A DNA stretch of 64,000 bases. It comes from Paraburkholderia flava. GTDB lineage: Bacteria > Pseudomonadota > Gammaproteobacteria > Burkholderiales > Burkholderiaceae. The stretch is from NCBI RefSeq assembly GCF_004359985.1, contig NZ_SMRO01000002.1:815134-879133 (forward strand), written 5' to 3'. Shown in pieces: positions 1-9,746 of this stretch. The position numbers were made by a program, and so were the translations under genes. Numbering within the stretch: position 1 is the stretch's first letter; every line of letters starts with the position of its first letter. Under the pieces are notes generated by a model. The model ran no database searches. It saw only the letters and a program-made list of their open reading frames with translations, and had not been told where the DNA came from.

Positions 1-749
1 CCTCGCCCACCGCGATCGACCTCGGCGTGAACATCGATCACGTCGCCACACTGCGCAACGTGCGCGGCACGACCTATCCCGATCCGATCCGCGCGGCGCT
101 GATGGCCGAAGAGGCCGGCGCCGATGCGATCACACTGCATCTGCGCGAGGACCGCCGCCACATCGTCGATGCGGACGTGCGTGCGCTGCGTCCGCTGCTG
201 AAAACGAGGATGAATCTCGAATGCGCGATCACGTCCGAGATGCTCGACATCGCGTGCGACGTGAAACCGCACGACGTCTGCCTCGTTCCGGAAAAACGCG
301 CGGAGCTGACGACCGAAGGCGGTCTCGATGTCGCGGGCCAGTTCGAAGCGGTGCGTGCCGCATGCACGCAACTCGCCGGTGCCGGCTCGCGCGTGTCGCT
401 GTTCATCGATCCCGACGACGCGCAGATTCGTGCCGCGCACGAAGCGGGCGCGCCGGTCGTCGAATTGCACACCGGTCGTTACGCGGAAGCACACGATCCC
501 GCCGAACAGCAGCGCGAATACGAGCGTGTCGTGCGTAGCGTCGAGCTGGGCATATCGCTGGGTCTGAAGGTCAATGCGGGACACGGTCTGCACTACACGA
601 ACGTCCAGGCGATCGCGGCGATCGACGGCATTGTCGAGCTGAACATCGGCCACGCGATCGTCGCGCACGCGATCTTCGCCGGCTGGGACAACGCGGTGCG
701 CGAGATGAAGGCGATCATGGTCGCGGCGCGTCTCGCCGCGCGGACATAA
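1..749 (+). CDS. pdxJ: Pyridoxine 5'-phosphate synthase PdxJ (5' end cut by window edge)
   Basis: PdxJ condenses 3-amino-2-oxopropyl phosphate with 1-deoxy-D-xylulose 5-phosphate to make pyridoxine 5'-phosphate in the DXP-dependent vitamin B6 pathway. The reading frame is open to base 3 and already encodes the family's opening motif ([19 protein letters not shown]), so the start codon lies a few codons left of the window; the GTG at base 27 is an internal valine. The TIM-barrel family motifs [18 protein letters not shown] and [12 protein letters not shown] are all present. The next gene, acpS, follows after 20 bp, and the pdxJ-acpS-nagZ order is typical of Burkholderiaceae. Identification is very secure. 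Confidence 0.97.
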   Translation, partial: SPTAIDLGVNIDHVATLRNVRGTTYPDPIRAALMAEEAGADAITLHLREDRRHIVDADVRALRPLLKTRMNLECAITSEMLDIACDVKPHDVCLVPEKRAELTTEGGLDVAGQFEAVRAACTQLAGAGSRVSLFIDPDDAQIRAAHEAGAPVVELHTGRYAEAHDPAEQQREYERVVRSVELGISLGLKVNAGHGLHYTNVQAIAAIDGIVELNIGHAIVAHAIFAGWDNAVREMKAIMVAARLAART

Positions 750-769
750 CGCAAATCAGGCGACGACGC

Positions 770-1183
770 ATGGCGATCTACGGCATCGGTACCGACATCG
801 TTCAGGTCAGCCGCGTCGCGGCCGTGATGACGCGCACGAACGACCGCTTCGCCGAGAAAGTGCTCGGCCCGGACGAACTGCGCATCTATCACGCACGTCG
901 CGCACGATCGGAAGCGCGCGGGCTCGCCTTTCTCGCGACGCGTTTTTCGGCGAAGGAAGCGTTCTCGAAAGCGATCGGCCTCGGCATGCACTGGCCGATG
1001 ACGTGGCGCGCGCTCCAAACATTGAACGAACCGAGCGGCCGGCCGATGGTGGTGGCCTCCGGCGAACTCGCTGAATGGCTCGCCGCGCGCGGCATCACCG
1101 CACGCGTGACGATCACCGACGAGCGCGATTACGCGGTGTCGTTCGTGATTGCGGAAACCGGCGAGCCGCCCGCAGCAGGCTGA
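770..1183 (+). CDS. acpS: Holo-[acyl-carrier-protein] synthase AcpS
   Basis: AcpS moves the 4'-phosphopantetheine arm from coenzyme A to a serine of acyl carrier protein, switching on fatty acid synthesis in the cytoplasm. The 137-residue length fits the family. The N-terminal Mg2+-binding motif [12 protein letters not shown] and the second motif [13 protein letters not shown] are intact. It sits 20 bp after pdxJ and is probably co-transcribed with it. The ATG start gives the canonical [11 protein letters not shown] opening. Confidence 0.97.
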   Translation: MAIYGIGTDIVQVSRVAAVMTRTNDRFAEKVLGPDELRIYHARRARSEARGLAFLATRFSAKEAFSKAIGLGMHWPMTWRALQTLNEPSGRPMVVASGELAEWLAARGITARVTITDERDYAVSFVIAETGEPPAAG

Positions 1184-1250
1184 TCGCACGATCACTCATG
1201 AGGCGCGTTCGCCGCGCCTCTTTCTCTCTGTCTCTCGATTGCTCAATTCG

Positions 1251-2291
1251 ATGAAAACTTCTCCTGGACCGGTGATGCTCGACGTGGTCGGCAAGACGCT
1301 GACCGATGACGACAAGCGTCGCCTTGCCCATCCGATGACGGGCGGCGTGATCCTGTTCGCCCGCCACTATGAAAACCGCGCGCAGCTGGTTGCGCTGACC
1401 GACGCGATCCGCGCGGTGCGCGAAGACATCCTGATCGCCGTCGATCACGAAGGCGGCCGCGTGCAGCGCTTTCGGACCGATGGCTTCACGGTGCTGCCGT
1501 CGATGGGCGCGCTGGGTCAGCTGTGGGACAAGGACGTGCTGTACGCGACGAAGGTGGCGACAGCGGTCGGCTACGTGCTCGCCGCCGAACTGCGCGCGTG
1601 TGGAATCGACCTGAGCTTCACGCCGGTGCTCGATCTGAACTACGGACAGTCGAAGGTGATCGGCGATCGCGCGTTCCATCGCGATCCGCGCGTCGTCGCG
1701 ATGCTCGCGAAGAGCGTGAATCATGGGCTCGCGCTGGCCGGGATGGCGAACTGCGGCAAGCATTTTCCGGGGCACGGGTTTGCCGAGGCGGACTCGCATG
1801 TCGCGGTGCCGGTCGACGACCGGCCGCTCGATGCGATCCTGCGCGACGACATCGCGCCGTACGACTGGCTCGGGATGTCGCTCGCGGCGGTGCTGCCCGC
1901 GCACGTGATCTATCCGCAGGTCGACACGAAGCCGGCGGGTTTTTCACGTGTATGGCTGCAGGAAATCCTGCGCGGCAAGCTGCGTTTTCCGGGTGCGATT
2001 TTCAGCGACGATCTGTCGATGGAGGCGGCGCGGCAGGGCGGTTCATTGACCGAGGCCGCGACCGCTGCGCTCCACGCCGGCTGCGACATGGTGCTGATCT
2101 GCAATCAGCCGGACGAGGCGGGCAAGGTACTCGACGCGCTGCGCGTGATGCCGACGAAGGCGTCGCAGCGTCGGCTGAAGCGGATGCGTCCGCGCGGCAA
2201 GGCGTTGAAGTGGAGCAAGCTGGTTGCTGAGCCGCAGTATCAGCAGGCGCACGCGTTGTTGCGCGAGGCGTTCCCGCAGGCATCGAAGTGA
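1251..2291 (+). CDS. nagZ: Beta-N-acetylhexosaminidase NagZ (GH3)
   Basis: NagZ is a cytoplasmic family 3 glycoside hydrolase that removes GlcNAc from anhydro-muropeptides during cell-wall recycling. The product can induce AmpR-type beta-lactamase control, which is of interest because a class D beta-lactamase and LysR pair lies 14 kb away. The 346-residue protein carries the signature KHFPGHGFAEADSHV, with the catalytic His/Asp loop, and DHEGGRVQRF. The frame is open upstream, but the ATG at 1251 gives the usual family N-terminus (MKTSPGPVMLDVVG). A strong terminator follows the stop codon. Confidence 0.95.
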   Translation: MKTSPGPVMLDVVGKTLTDDDKRRLAHPMTGGVILFARHYENRAQLVALTDAIRAVREDILIAVDHEGGRVQRFRTDGFTVLPSMGALGQLWDKDVLYATKVATAVGYVLAAELRACGIDLSFTPVLDLNYGQSKVIGDRAFHRDPRVVAMLAKSVNHGLALAGMANCGKHFPGHGFAEADSHVAVPVDDRPLDAILRDDIAPYDWLGMSLAAVLPAHVIYPQVDTKPAGFSRVWLQEILRGKLRFPGAIFSDDLSMEAARQGGSLTEAATAALHAGCDMVLICNQPDEAGKVLDALRVMPTKASQRRLKRMRPRGKALKWSKLVAEPQYQQAHALLREAFPQASK

Positions 2292-2330
2292 AGCGGGGGC
2301 CGTCGTTCATCACGACGGCCCCCGCTTTTT
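2292..2330 (+). terminator. Rho-independent terminator after nagZ
   Basis: A perfect 14-bp GC-rich stem (2292-2305 with 2313-2326) has a 7-nt loop and is followed by a T run. It starts one base after the nagZ stop codon. The facing regulator gene ends at 2347, so it may also stop transcripts from the other side. Confidence 0.93.
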
Positions 2331-2346
2331 CATACCGCTCTTCCGC

Positions 2347-3738
2347 TCAGTTAAGCCGCATCCGCTGCAGCTTGTTATAGAGCGTCTTCGGACTGATGCC
2401 GAGCAGCGACGCGGCGCGATGTCGCGTACCGCCGACCGCATCAAGCGTCGCGCGGATCAGCATCTCTTCCACATCCGCGAGCGGCGTGCCGACGGTGACC
2501 TGCACGCGGCTACCGTTCAGATCCCGCGTGCCGCCGCCTGACTCGTCCGCACGCAGCGACTCGACCACGTCGCCGGACGCCTGATACGCGCGCCTCACTC
2601 GCTCCTGCAATTCGCGGACGTTGCCGGGCCAGTCGTACGAAAGACATTCACGAATAAAGTTCGGGCTGACCAGCCGCGTCGTGTCCGCGACGCCGTGAGC
2701 GTTCGCTTCGCGATTCAGCTCGTCGACGAGCGCCTGCGCGAACAGCGCCGGATCGTCACCGCGTTCGCGCAGCGGCGGCAGCGTCAGCGCCGCGGCTTCG
2801 AGGCGCAGGCCGAGGTCTTCGTGCAGCGAACCGTCGGCGATCGCGTTGCGCGGCACCTTGCGGGTCGACGCGATCAGCCGGAAATCGGTGACCACCTGGT
2901 TCGTTCCGCCGACGCGCATGAACGTCTGCGAGTCGAGTGCGCGCAGCAGCGCTTCCTGCAACTCGCGCGGCAGTTCGGCGATTTCGTTGATGTACAGCGT
3001 GCCGCCGCTAGCCTGCTCGAAGAGACCCGGCTCGCGCTGCTCGGCGCCGTTGAACGCGCCGCGCTCATGTCCGAACAACAGGCTTTCGAGTGAACGGCCA
3101 CCCGCGCGTTCGATCGCCGGCTGGCAATCGGTGCGGCAATCGAACACGACGAACGGCCCTTTGCGGCGTCGGCTCATCTCGTGCAGCGTGCGCGCCGCGA
3201 CGCTCTTGCCGGTTCCAGCTTCGCCGGAAATCAGCACGGCAGTCTCGGTCGGCGCGAGCTGTTCGATCGTGTCGTACACGTGCTGGATCGCGCCGCTGCG
3301 TCCGATCATCGTGCCGAAGCGACCGAGCTGGCGCAGCGTCGCACGCAGCGTCTGCACTTCCTCGGTCAGCTCGTACGGACGCGGAATCCGCGCCAGCAGG
3401 CTGCGCAGCCGCGGGATGTTGACCGGCTTCAGCAGATAGTCCCAGATGCCGTGGCGCAGACCTTCGATCGCGCTCTCGACCGTCGCGTTGCCGGTCATCA
3501 CGATCACGGGTAGCGCGCCGCCGGGCGGCTGCGCGGGCAGATGCTGCAACAGGTCCAGTCCGCTGCCGTCGGGCAGGTTCAGGTCGACCAGCACGACGTC
3601 CGGAATGAACCGCGTCAACGCCGCGCGTGCTTCGGCGAGCGTCGTGGCGGTGTCGACGGAGAAACCATCGGCAGCGAGGATCGCGGACAGCCCGGACAGG
3701 CTATTGGGATCGTCTTCGACAATCAGGGCATGTGGCAT
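2347..3738 (-). CDS. NtrC-type sigma-54 response regulator with degenerate AAA motifs
   Basis: This 463-residue protein has the three NtrC-family domains. The receiver (residues 1-115) has acidic pair D9/D10, phospho-acceptor D52 in VDLNLPDG and K104. The AAA+ domain (about 145-385) is followed by a Fis-type HTH (about 420-463, RAASLLGISPKTLYNKLQRM). The AAA core is unusual. Walker A is GEAGTGKS, the sigma-54 contact loop reads GAFNGA (227-232) instead of GAFTGA, and Walker B reads GGTLYINEIAEL, with Asn251 where the Mg2+-coordinating Asp normally sits. It could therefore be a weak or non-hydrolysing ATPase, or act without classical sigma-54 activation. No histidine kinase is adjacent, so it is an orphan here. 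Family is secure; activity is uncertain. Confidence 0.9.
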   Translation of the reverse strand: MPHALIVEDDPNSLSGLSAILAADGFSVDTATTLAEARAALTRFIPDVVLVDLNLPDGSGLDLLQHLPAQPPGGALPVIVMTGNATVESAIEGLRHGIWDYLLKPVNIPRLRSLLARIPRPYELTEEVQTLRATLRQLGRFGTMIGRSGAIQHVYDTIEQLAPTETAVLISGEAGTGKSVAARTLHEMSRRRKGPFVVFDCRTDCQPAIERAGGRSLESLLFGHERGAFNGAEQREPGLFEQASGGTLYINEIAELPRELQEALLRALDSQTFMRVGGTNQVVTDFRLIASTRKVPRNAIADGSLHEDLGLRLEAAALTLPPLRERGDDPALFAQALVDELNREANAHGVADTTRLVSPNFIRECLSYDWPGNVRELQERVRRAYQASGDVVESLRADESGGGTRDLNGSRVQVTVGTPLADVEEMLIRATLDAVGGTRHRAASLLGISPKTLYNKLQRMRLN

Positions 3739-3895
3739 GGCGAGTGCAACTGGTTAGATGAATCCGAATCGAAAACCGGCCGTCCTTCCTGCGGACGGCA
3801 CCGGCGCGTCTCTTTGCGGCAGTGGATGCATCGCCGCCCGGTCAGCGGAAGCGACCCGCCGGGACGGGTCGACACATGCAATCGCCGGGGCGGCC

Positions 3896-4099
3896 TCATT
3901 CGCGGTTGGCTTCGAAGAAGCGGCGCACTTCACGCTCCGCTTCTTCGCGGGTCTTGCCGTAGCGCTCCTGGATCAGGCCTGCGAGCTTGTCGGCGTGTCC
4001 TTCCGCGCGGGTCAGCTCGTCGTCCGTCAGTTCGCCCCACGCAGCCTTGGCCTTACCGACGATCTGTTTCCACTTTCCTTCAGCAATATCGTTGTTCAT
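3896..4099 (-). CDS. CsbD family stress-associated protein
   Basis: This small acidic and basic helical protein of 67 residues matches the CsbD family (YjbJ-like): MNNDIAEGKWKQIVGKAKA at the start, then WGELTDDELTRAEGHADKLAG and a charged helix. CsbD proteins are abundant, general-stress-induced and of unknown mechanism. The ATG at 4099 has a good purine-rich ribosome site (GGGAGAG) just upstream; the longer in-frame extension lacks family similarity. It lies 157 bp upstream of the sigma-54-type regulator on the same strand, but a shared transcript is not evident. Confidence 0.9.
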   Translation of the reverse strand: MNNDIAEGKWKQIVGKAKAAWGELTDDELTRAEGHADKLAGLIQERYGKTREEAEREVRRFFEANRE

Positions 4100-4290
4100 G
4101 GTTTGCTCTCTCCCTTCGATTAAACCCGTCCGGGTGACCTCTTCGAGATAGCAGAGAGCATGCCATTTGGCATAATTCAGCGAATTCAATAACTTACGGC
4201 TTTGGCGAGCGACGCAAACCGCGCGTTTCCGGCATTTTGACAATCCGACCGGTAAAGTTTGCTTCAACCATACACGGTCGCGCAAAAAAG

Positions 4291-4317
4291 AAAAAGCGCC
4301 CGGTAGGGCGCTTTTTT
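4291..4317 (-). terminator. Rho-independent terminator after efp
   Basis: A perfect 11-bp stem (4291-4301 with 4306-4316) has a 4-nt loop and T/A runs on both sides, so it can end transcripts from efp reading leftwards and also acts as a boundary before the CsbD gene promoter. Confidence 0.9.
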
Positions 4318-4355
4318 ATTCGGCCGGGAGTTTCGCGGCCGTGCAGCAGTGCGCG

Positions 4356-4913
4356 TTATGCGCGGCTGCGGTACTCATGCGTGCGGGTGTCGATTTCGAT
4401 CTTGTCGCCGATCGCGCAGAAGAGCGGCACTTGCAGCTCGAAACCGGTGTTCAGCTTCGCGTTCTTCAGTACCTTGCCCGACGACGTGTCGCCCTTCACC
4501 GCAGGTTCCGTGTAGATGATCTCGCGGACCAGCGTGGTCGGCAGCTCGACCGAAATCGCCTTCTCGTTGTAGAACACGACTTCGCAAGCCATGCCGTCTT
4601 CGAGGTAGTGAAGCGCGTCGCCCATCATTTCCGCTTCGACTTCGAACTGGTTGTAGTCGGCGTCCATGAACACGTACATCGGATCGGCGAAGTACGAGTA
4701 GGTGACTTCCTTGCGATCCAGCACGACGACGTCGAACTTGTCGTCGGCCTTGTAGACCGATTCCATGCCCGCGCCCGTCAGCAGATTCTTGAACTTCATC
4801 TTGACGACGGCGGAGTTGCGACCCGATTTGTTGTACTCGGCTTTTTGCACAACCATCGCGTCGCTGCCGATCATCACGACGTTGCCCGTGCGGAGTTCCT
4901 GTGCGATCTTCAT
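4356..4913 (-). CDS. efp: Elongation factor P
   Basis: EF-P binds ribosomes stalled at polyproline stretches and stimulates peptide bond formation. The 185-residue length from the ATG at 4913 is exactly that of the family ([16 protein letters not shown]); an upstream in-frame extension is not conserved. The tip of domain I reads [10 protein letters not shown] with arginine at position 32. This is the arginine class of EF-P, modified by rhamnosylation, not the lysine class modified by EpmAB. The matching rhamnosyltransferase earP is the next gene upstream on the same strand. Confidence 0.97.
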   Translation of the reverse strand: MKIAQELRTGNVVMIGSDAMVVQKAEYNKSGRNSAVVKMKFKNLLTGAGMESVYKADDKFDVVVLDRKEVTYSYFADPMYVFMDADYNQFEVEAEMMGDALHYLEDGMACEVVFYNEKAISVELPTTLVREIIYTEPAVKGDTSSGKVLKNAKLNTGFELQVPLFCAIGDKIEIDTRTHEYRSRA

Positions 4914-5292
4914 AAAACTGTCCTGTCCGAAATAAAGTGCTTCAAATTCAATAAATTCGATGTTCATGCGGCCCGGCAAACCGAACCTGCGTGGCCGGCA
5001 GCCGCGGCGGCGTGCTTGCCGACTGGCGCTGTTTCTCCGCGGTTTCCCTTCGCTTGCTTCCCGACCGGCTACGTGCGCTTCGTGCCGTTCGCATGCGCGT
5101 CACAGTTGTGCAGCCTTAGTGTGTCGCCGGGCTGCGCTGCGCAGTGTCGCTTTGTTCTACCGGATGCCGGTTGCCCGGCGAAGTTCTTCGCGGTTTTCCC
5201 GCGGTCGTGGTCATGTAGCGGCGATTGATCTGACAGTGCGATGTGCCGCTCTGTCACTTCTTCGCAACTCATGCCAGCGAACGGATAACCGC
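4914..5292. other. 379-bp intergenic region between earP and efp
   Basis: No convincing gene is visible. Frames through it lack family similarity, and it probably carries the efp promoter. A clear terminator for earP was not found. Confidence 0.5.
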
Positions 5293-6501
5293 TTATTTTA
5301 ACTGACTTTTTGCGAATCCGGCCAGATTTCCGGCGAGGTCGCCGATTGCCGCGAGTTCTGCAGTCCACGTCTTCGCGCGGGCGTCGAAGATTGCCCGGTG
5401 ACGCTGGAAATCCGCCCAGTCCGGGTCGCCCGCGCCGTTCCACGCGTGCCAGAAGCGACCGAGCGCTGCGCGGGCGTCGGCGGGCAGCGGGCCGGCGTAG
5501 TGGGCGAGGGCCGCGTCGAGCTTCGGCAGATGGACGTCGTCGGCTTGCGGGTAGATGTGCCAGACGAACGGCCGGGCGGCCCACTGTGCACGGACGAATG
5601 AGTCTTCGCCGCGCACGAAATTGACGTCGCTCGACCACAGCAGTTGGTCGTAGCCGGCCTGGTCGGTGAATGCGAGCGCGTGTGCGGCGAGGTTGCCGCG
5701 TTGCGCGTGCGTGCCGGCGGCGAATGACGGCATCCCGAAAAAGCGTGCGACGGCACGGGAGACGCGACCCTCGGGCACCAGCAGGACAACGGGCTCGCTG
5801 CTGTCGCGCCATTGTGCGAGCAGGCTGTCCATAGCGGGGTTCTCGTACGCGAACAGCGAGACGACCGTCGTGCCGGCGTCAGGTGGCGGCGTGCCCGTCG
5901 TGTCGTGCCACCATGCCGTGCGTGCTTCGAGCGAGCCGACGAACGTGTCGCGGGTCGTTTCCAGCGACTGTTCCTTCAGCACGCCGCCGGTGCCCGGCCC
6001 GAGCCCCGGGAAGAAGAACGATTTGACGAGCGGGTAGCGCGGATGCGGCGACGGCCGCAGATGAAAATCGGCGACCCAGTCTTCGCCGCTCAGGTATTCG
6101 AGATTGATCCACACCGGCGCCCGCTCGCGACGCGCCATCGCCGCGACGTACGCAGGCGGCAGTTCGCACGCGAACGCTTCGACGACGACGTCCGCGACCT
6201 CGAGCGTTTGTCCCGCGTGCGCCGGCTCGTGCCAGTGCTCGACGACGATGCCGTCGACTGTCTGTCGTGCGAGTGTCGTGTCGAGCGTGGGGCACAGCTT
6301 CTGGAATGTATGAAGATCGTCGACGAACACGCGCACCTGCCATCGATGTTCGTGCGCGAGCTGGCGCGCGAGACGCCAGCACACGCCGATGTCGCCGAAG
6401 TTGTCGATCACCGCGCAGAAGATGTCGCACGCGATTCCGGTCGATGCAGAAGTCGCAGACGCGGACGTATTGCCGGCAGAAGAGAGAGGGGCGAAGGACA
6501 T
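5293..6501 (-). CDS. earP: EF-P arginine rhamnosyltransferase EarP
   Basis: EarP is an inverting GT-B glycosyltransferase that transfers rhamnose from dTDP-beta-L-rhamnose to Arg32 of EF-P. Family motifs are clear: CDIFCAVIDNFGDIGVCWRLARQL near the N-terminus, which includes the catalytic Asp region, then WINLEYLSGEDWV, FFFPGLGPGTGG and the C-terminal VRGEDSFVRAQWAARPFVWHIYPQ. The ATG at 6501 gives a 402-residue protein; a GTG 48 bp further upstream is possible but not supported by a ribosome site. Placement beside an Arg32-type efp is the diagnostic genomic context for this family. Confidence 0.95.
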   Translation of the reverse strand: MSFAPLSSAGNTSASATSASTGIACDIFCAVIDNFGDIGVCWRLARQLAHEHRWQVRVFVDDLHTFQKLCPTLDTTLARQTVDGIVVEHWHEPAHAGQTLEVADVVVEAFACELPPAYVAAMARRERAPVWINLEYLSGEDWVADFHLRPSPHPRYPLVKSFFFPGLGPGTGGVLKEQSLETTRDTFVGSLEARTAWWHDTTGTPPPDAGTTVVSLFAYENPAMDSLLAQWRDSSEPVVLLVPEGRVSRAVARFFGMPSFAAGTHAQRGNLAAHALAFTDQAGYDQLLWSSDVNFVRGEDSFVRAQWAARPFVWHIYPQADDVHLPKLDAALAHYAGPLPADARAALGRFWHAWNGAGDPDWADFQRHRAIFDARAKTWTAELAAIGDLAGNLAGFAKSQLK

Positions 6502-6661
6502 GGCGTTCCGCGTCCGTGTTCGGACGTGTGCGGAATGTTCTAAACTCACGATTCTAAAGCAGCCTCCGTTGCCCGATCATTCGCGGCGGTGGATGATTAA
6601 CCTGCAAGTCCCTTTCCGATGACCCGCCCTGCAACCGAGCCGGGCAGCCCAACCGACCTGC

Positions 6662-8884
6662 ATGACCCGAACCGACGTTCCTCACGCTTCCAGCGACCCA
6701 GCCGCCGCCGATCCCTTCGATCCGAAGAAGGTGCTGGTGCAGTTGCCGCATCTGCCGGGCGTGTATCGTTATTACGACGCGCACGATGCAGTGCTTTACG
6801 TCGGCAAGGCGCGCGATCTGAAGAAGCGCGTGTCGAGCTACTTCACGAAGACGCAGCTGTCGCCGCGCATCGCAATGATGGTCACGCGCATCGCGCGGAT
6901 CGAAACGACGGTGACGCGTTCCGAGGCCGAAGCGCTGCTGCTCGAAAACAATCTGATCAAGGCGCTCGCGCCGCGCTACAACATCCTGTTTCGCGACGAC
7001 AAGTCCTACCCGTACCTGAAGATCACCGGGCACGCGTACCCGCGCATGGCGTATTACCGCGGCTCGGTCGATCGCAAGAATCAGTACTTCGGTCCGTTTC
7101 CGAGTGCGTGGGCCGTGCGCGAAAGCATCCAGATCCTGCAGCGCGTGTTTCAGCTGCGCACCTGCGAAGATTCGGTCTTCAACAATCGCACGCGGCCTTG
7201 CCTGCTGCATCAGATCGGCCGCTGCACGGCGCCATGCGTGCACGCGATCAGCGAAGAGGATTACGCACGCGACGTCGCAAACGCATCGCGGTTTCTGCTC
7301 GGCCGGCAAAGCGAGGTGATGAAGGAACTCGAGCAGAAGATGCACGCGTTTGCTGGCGAACTGAAGTTCGAGCAGGCGGCGGCGGTGCGCAACCAGATGA
7401 GCTCGCTGTCGACCGTGCTTCATCAACAGGCGATCGAAGTCGGCGGCGACAGCGACGTCGATATTCTCGCGGTGGTCGCGCTCGGCGGGCGCGTGTGCGT
7501 GAATCTCGCGATGGTGCGCGGTGGCCGGCATCTCGGCGACAAGGCGTATTTTCCGGCGCATGTCGAGACTGCGTTGAGCGTCGAAGAAGGTGGACTCGGT
7601 CCGGATGAAGGCGTCGATGTGCAAGCGGTTCCGATGGATGCCGAACCTGCGGTCGACGCGCTCGCAAAACTGCAGGATGCGGACTCCGCTGTGATCGATG
7701 AAGCAGACGTCGGCGCTCTTGCAGAAGACGTTGAAGAGTCGGAAGACGTTGAAGGCACAGAGGAAGCACAACCGCAAACGAATCCACGTCCCGGCGGCAG
7801 AAAACCCCTTCCCACAGGCATCGAAGCCGAAGTCCTCGAAGCGTTCATCGCGCAGCACTACCTGGGTAATCGCGTGCCGCCGGTGCTGGTCGTGAGTCAC
7901 GCGCCGGCGAATCGCGAGCTCGTCGATCTGCTGATCGAACAGGCCGGTCACAAGGTCACGGTGCTGCGGCAGCCGCAAGGCCAGAAGCGCGTGTGGCTCG
8001 GCATGGCCGAACAGAACGCGCGGCTCGCGCTTGCACGGCTGCTGTCCGAGCAGGGTTCGCAGCAGGCGCGTACGCGGGTACTTGCCGAAACGCTCGGTCT
8101 CGAATGCGACGATCTTGGGCAACTGCGCATCGAATGCTTCGACATCAGCCACACGATGGGCGAGGCGACGCAGGCGTCGTGCGTCGTGTATCACCATCAC
8201 AAGATGCAGTCGGGCGAGTACCGCCGCTACAACATCACCGACATCACACCCGGTGACGACTACGCCGCGATGCGACAGGTGCTCACGCGACGCTACGAGA
8301 AAATGGTCGCGCAGGCTGCGGCGAATGCGGACCAGCAGACGGAAGATGAAACCGTAGTCGAGCTTGCTGAAGCTACGGCTGAACCATCCGCAGAAAGCGC
8401 GCCCACCGCTGTCGTCGAACCTCCCGCAACGGGCGCTACGATGCCGAACATCGTGCTGATCGACGGCGGCAAGGGGCAGGTCGAGATAGCGCGTCAGGTG
8501 TTCACCGAACTCGGTATCGATCACAGCATCCTCGTCGGTGTCGCGAAGGGCGAGGGGCGCAAGGTCGGCCTCGAGACGCTCGTGTTCGCCGACGGACGGA
8601 CGCCGCTCGAACTCGGCAAGGAAAGCGCCGCGCTGATGCTGGTCGCACAGATCCGCGACGAGGCGCACCGGTTCGCGATCACCGGCATGCGCGCGAAGCG
8701 CGCGAAGACCCGGCAGACGTCGCGGCTCGAAGAACTCGAAGGCATCGGCGCGAAGCGTCGGCAGCGGTTGCTTGCGCGTTTCGGCGGATTGCGCGGCGTC
8801 GTTGCGGCGAGCGTAGAGGATCTGGCGAGCGTCGAAGGCATTTCGCAGGCGCTCGCCGAACAGATTTACCGGCAACTGCACTGA
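6662..8884 (+). CDS. uvrC: Excinuclease ABC subunit C (UvrC), with acidic insertions
   Basis: UvrC makes the two incisions flanking bulky DNA lesions in nucleotide excision repair. Domains in order are the GIY-YIG nuclease ([20 protein letters not shown]), a UVR motif binding UvrB (about 220-255), the RNase H-like 5' incision domain ([10 protein letters not shown] and VLIDGGKGQ) and C-terminal helix-hairpin-helix motifs. At 740 residues it is about 130 longer than the E. coli protein. The excess lies in two low-complexity acidic stretches, at about residues 300-393 (rich in E, D and A) and about 548-594, between conserved domains. No frameshift is seen. Identification is secure. Confidence 0.97.
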   Translation: MTRTDVPHASSDPAAADPFDPKKVLVQLPHLPGVYRYYDAHDAVLYVGKARDLKKRVSSYFTKTQLSPRIAMMVTRIARIETTVTRSEAEALLLENNLIKALAPRYNILFRDDKSYPYLKITGHAYPRMAYYRGSVDRKNQYFGPFPSAWAVRESIQILQRVFQLRTCEDSVFNNRTRPCLLHQIGRCTAPCVHAISEEDYARDVANASRFLLGRQSEVMKELEQKMHAFAGELKFEQAAAVRNQMSSLSTVLHQQAIEVGGDSDVDILAVVALGGRVCVNLAMVRGGRHLGDKAYFPAHVETALSVEEGGLGPDEGVDVQAVPMDAEPAVDALAKLQDADSAVIDEADVGALAEDVEESEDVEGTEEAQPQTNPRPGGRKPLPTGIEAEVLEAFIAQHYLGNRVPPVLVVSHAPANRELVDLLIEQAGHKVTVLRQPQGQKRVWLGMAEQNARLALARLLSEQGSQQARTRVLAETLGLECDDLGQLRIECFDISHTMGEATQASCVVYHHHKMQSGEYRRYNITDITPGDDYAAMRQVLTRRYEKMVAQAAANADQQTEDETVVELAEATAEPSAESAPTAVVEPPATGATMPNIVLIDGGKGQVEIARQVFTELGIDHSILVGVAKGEGRKVGLETLVFADGRTPLELGKESAALMLVAQIRDEAHRFAITGMRAKRAKTRQTSRLEELEGIGAKRRQRLLARFGGLRGVVAASVEDLASVEGISQALAEQIYRQLH

Positions 8885-9017
8885 TTCGCGCGTCGATGCG
8901 CGCGATGAGGTATTTTCAGGCACATACGCCGTTATCGGGCCCTGTCGCCGGGTTGCTTGTGACACACCCGGCGACACGGCACAATTGCAACTCCCTTGTC
9001 AGACGCTGCGCCTGCCC

Positions 9018-9611
9018 ATGCCGTTCAATTTCCCGATTTTCCTGACCTGGCTGCGGATCGTCCTGATTCCGCTCGTCGTGGGCGTGTTTTATCTGCCCGA
9101 CATGATGATGAGCCCGGCGCACCGCAACTGGGCCGCCGCGGCGATCTTCATCCTCGCGGCGCTGACCGACTGGTTCGACGGCTATCTCGCCCGCAAATGG
9201 AACCAGACCTCCGCGTTCGGCGCATTCCTCGATCCGGTCGCCGACAAGCTGATGGTCACGGCCGCGCTGCTCGTGCTGGTGCAGCTCGCGCGGCTCGATT
9301 CGGCGATCGCGCTGGTGATCGTCGGCCGCGAGATCGCGATCTCGGCGCTGCGCGAGTGGATGGCGCAGATCGGCGCGTCGAAGAGCGTCGCGGTGAATTC
9401 GCTCGGCAAGTTCAAGACCGCGTGCCAGATGATCGCGATCCCGATGCTGCTGTTCTACGGCACGTTGCCGTTCGGCGGCCGCTTCGTCGTCGATACGCGT
9501 GTGTGGGGCCTGTGGCTCATCTACCTCGCAGCGTTCCTGACGATCTGGTCGATGTTGTACTACATGAAGCTCGCGTGGCCGCAGATCCGCGAGCGCGGCG
9601 GGATGGCCTGA
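9018..9611 (+). CDS. pgsA: CDP-diacylglycerol-glycerol-3-phosphate 3-phosphatidyltransferase
   Basis: PgsA is an inner-membrane enzyme that makes phosphatidylglycerol phosphate, the committed step to phosphatidylglycerol and cardiolipin. The CDP-alcohol phosphotransferase signature is complete, running from LTDWFDGYLAR to FLDPVADK with the spaced D, DG, AR, G, D, D residues. The 197-residue protein is hydrophobic with several membrane segments. The ATG at 9018 gives MPFNFPIFLTWLRI, which matches the usual N-terminus (NxPxxLTxxR). The tRNA promoter begins 44 bp after the stop codon. Confidence 0.95.
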   Translation: MPFNFPIFLTWLRIVLIPLVVGVFYLPDMMMSPAHRNWAAAAIFILAALTDWFDGYLARKWNQTSAFGAFLDPVADKLMVTAALLVLVQLARLDSAIALVIVGREIAISALREWMAQIGASKSVAVNSLGKFKTACQMIAIPMLLFYGTLPFGGRFVVDTRVWGLWLIYLAAFLTIWSMLYYMKLAWPQIRERGGMA

Positions 9612-9655
9612 ATCCGCTGAGGCGTCCGCCACATGCGGCATCGGCGTCGAAGGGG

Positions 9656-9684
9656 TTGACACTTTTCGGTCGTTTATACATAAT
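9656..9684 (+). promoter_or_regulatory. Sigma-70 promoter for the tRNA cluster
   Basis: A perfect -35 TTGACA (9656-9661) is followed by a 17-bp spacer and a -10 CATAAT (9679-9684), 62 bp upstream of the first tRNA-Gly. It most likely drives tRNA-Gly, tRNA-Gly and tRNA-Cys as one transcript ending at the terminator after tRNA-Cys. Confidence 0.9.
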
Positions 9685-9746
9685 CTCGTTTCTTCGCAGC
9701 GGGCAGGTAGCCGAAGCGAAGAAAGAAGTAGCAGAAGCAGTAAAAC

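Noticed and set aside
6554..8977. An 807-codon minus-strand open frame across uvrC
   Set aside because: Antisense shadow of uvrC with repetitive Arg/His-rich composition and no domain pattern.
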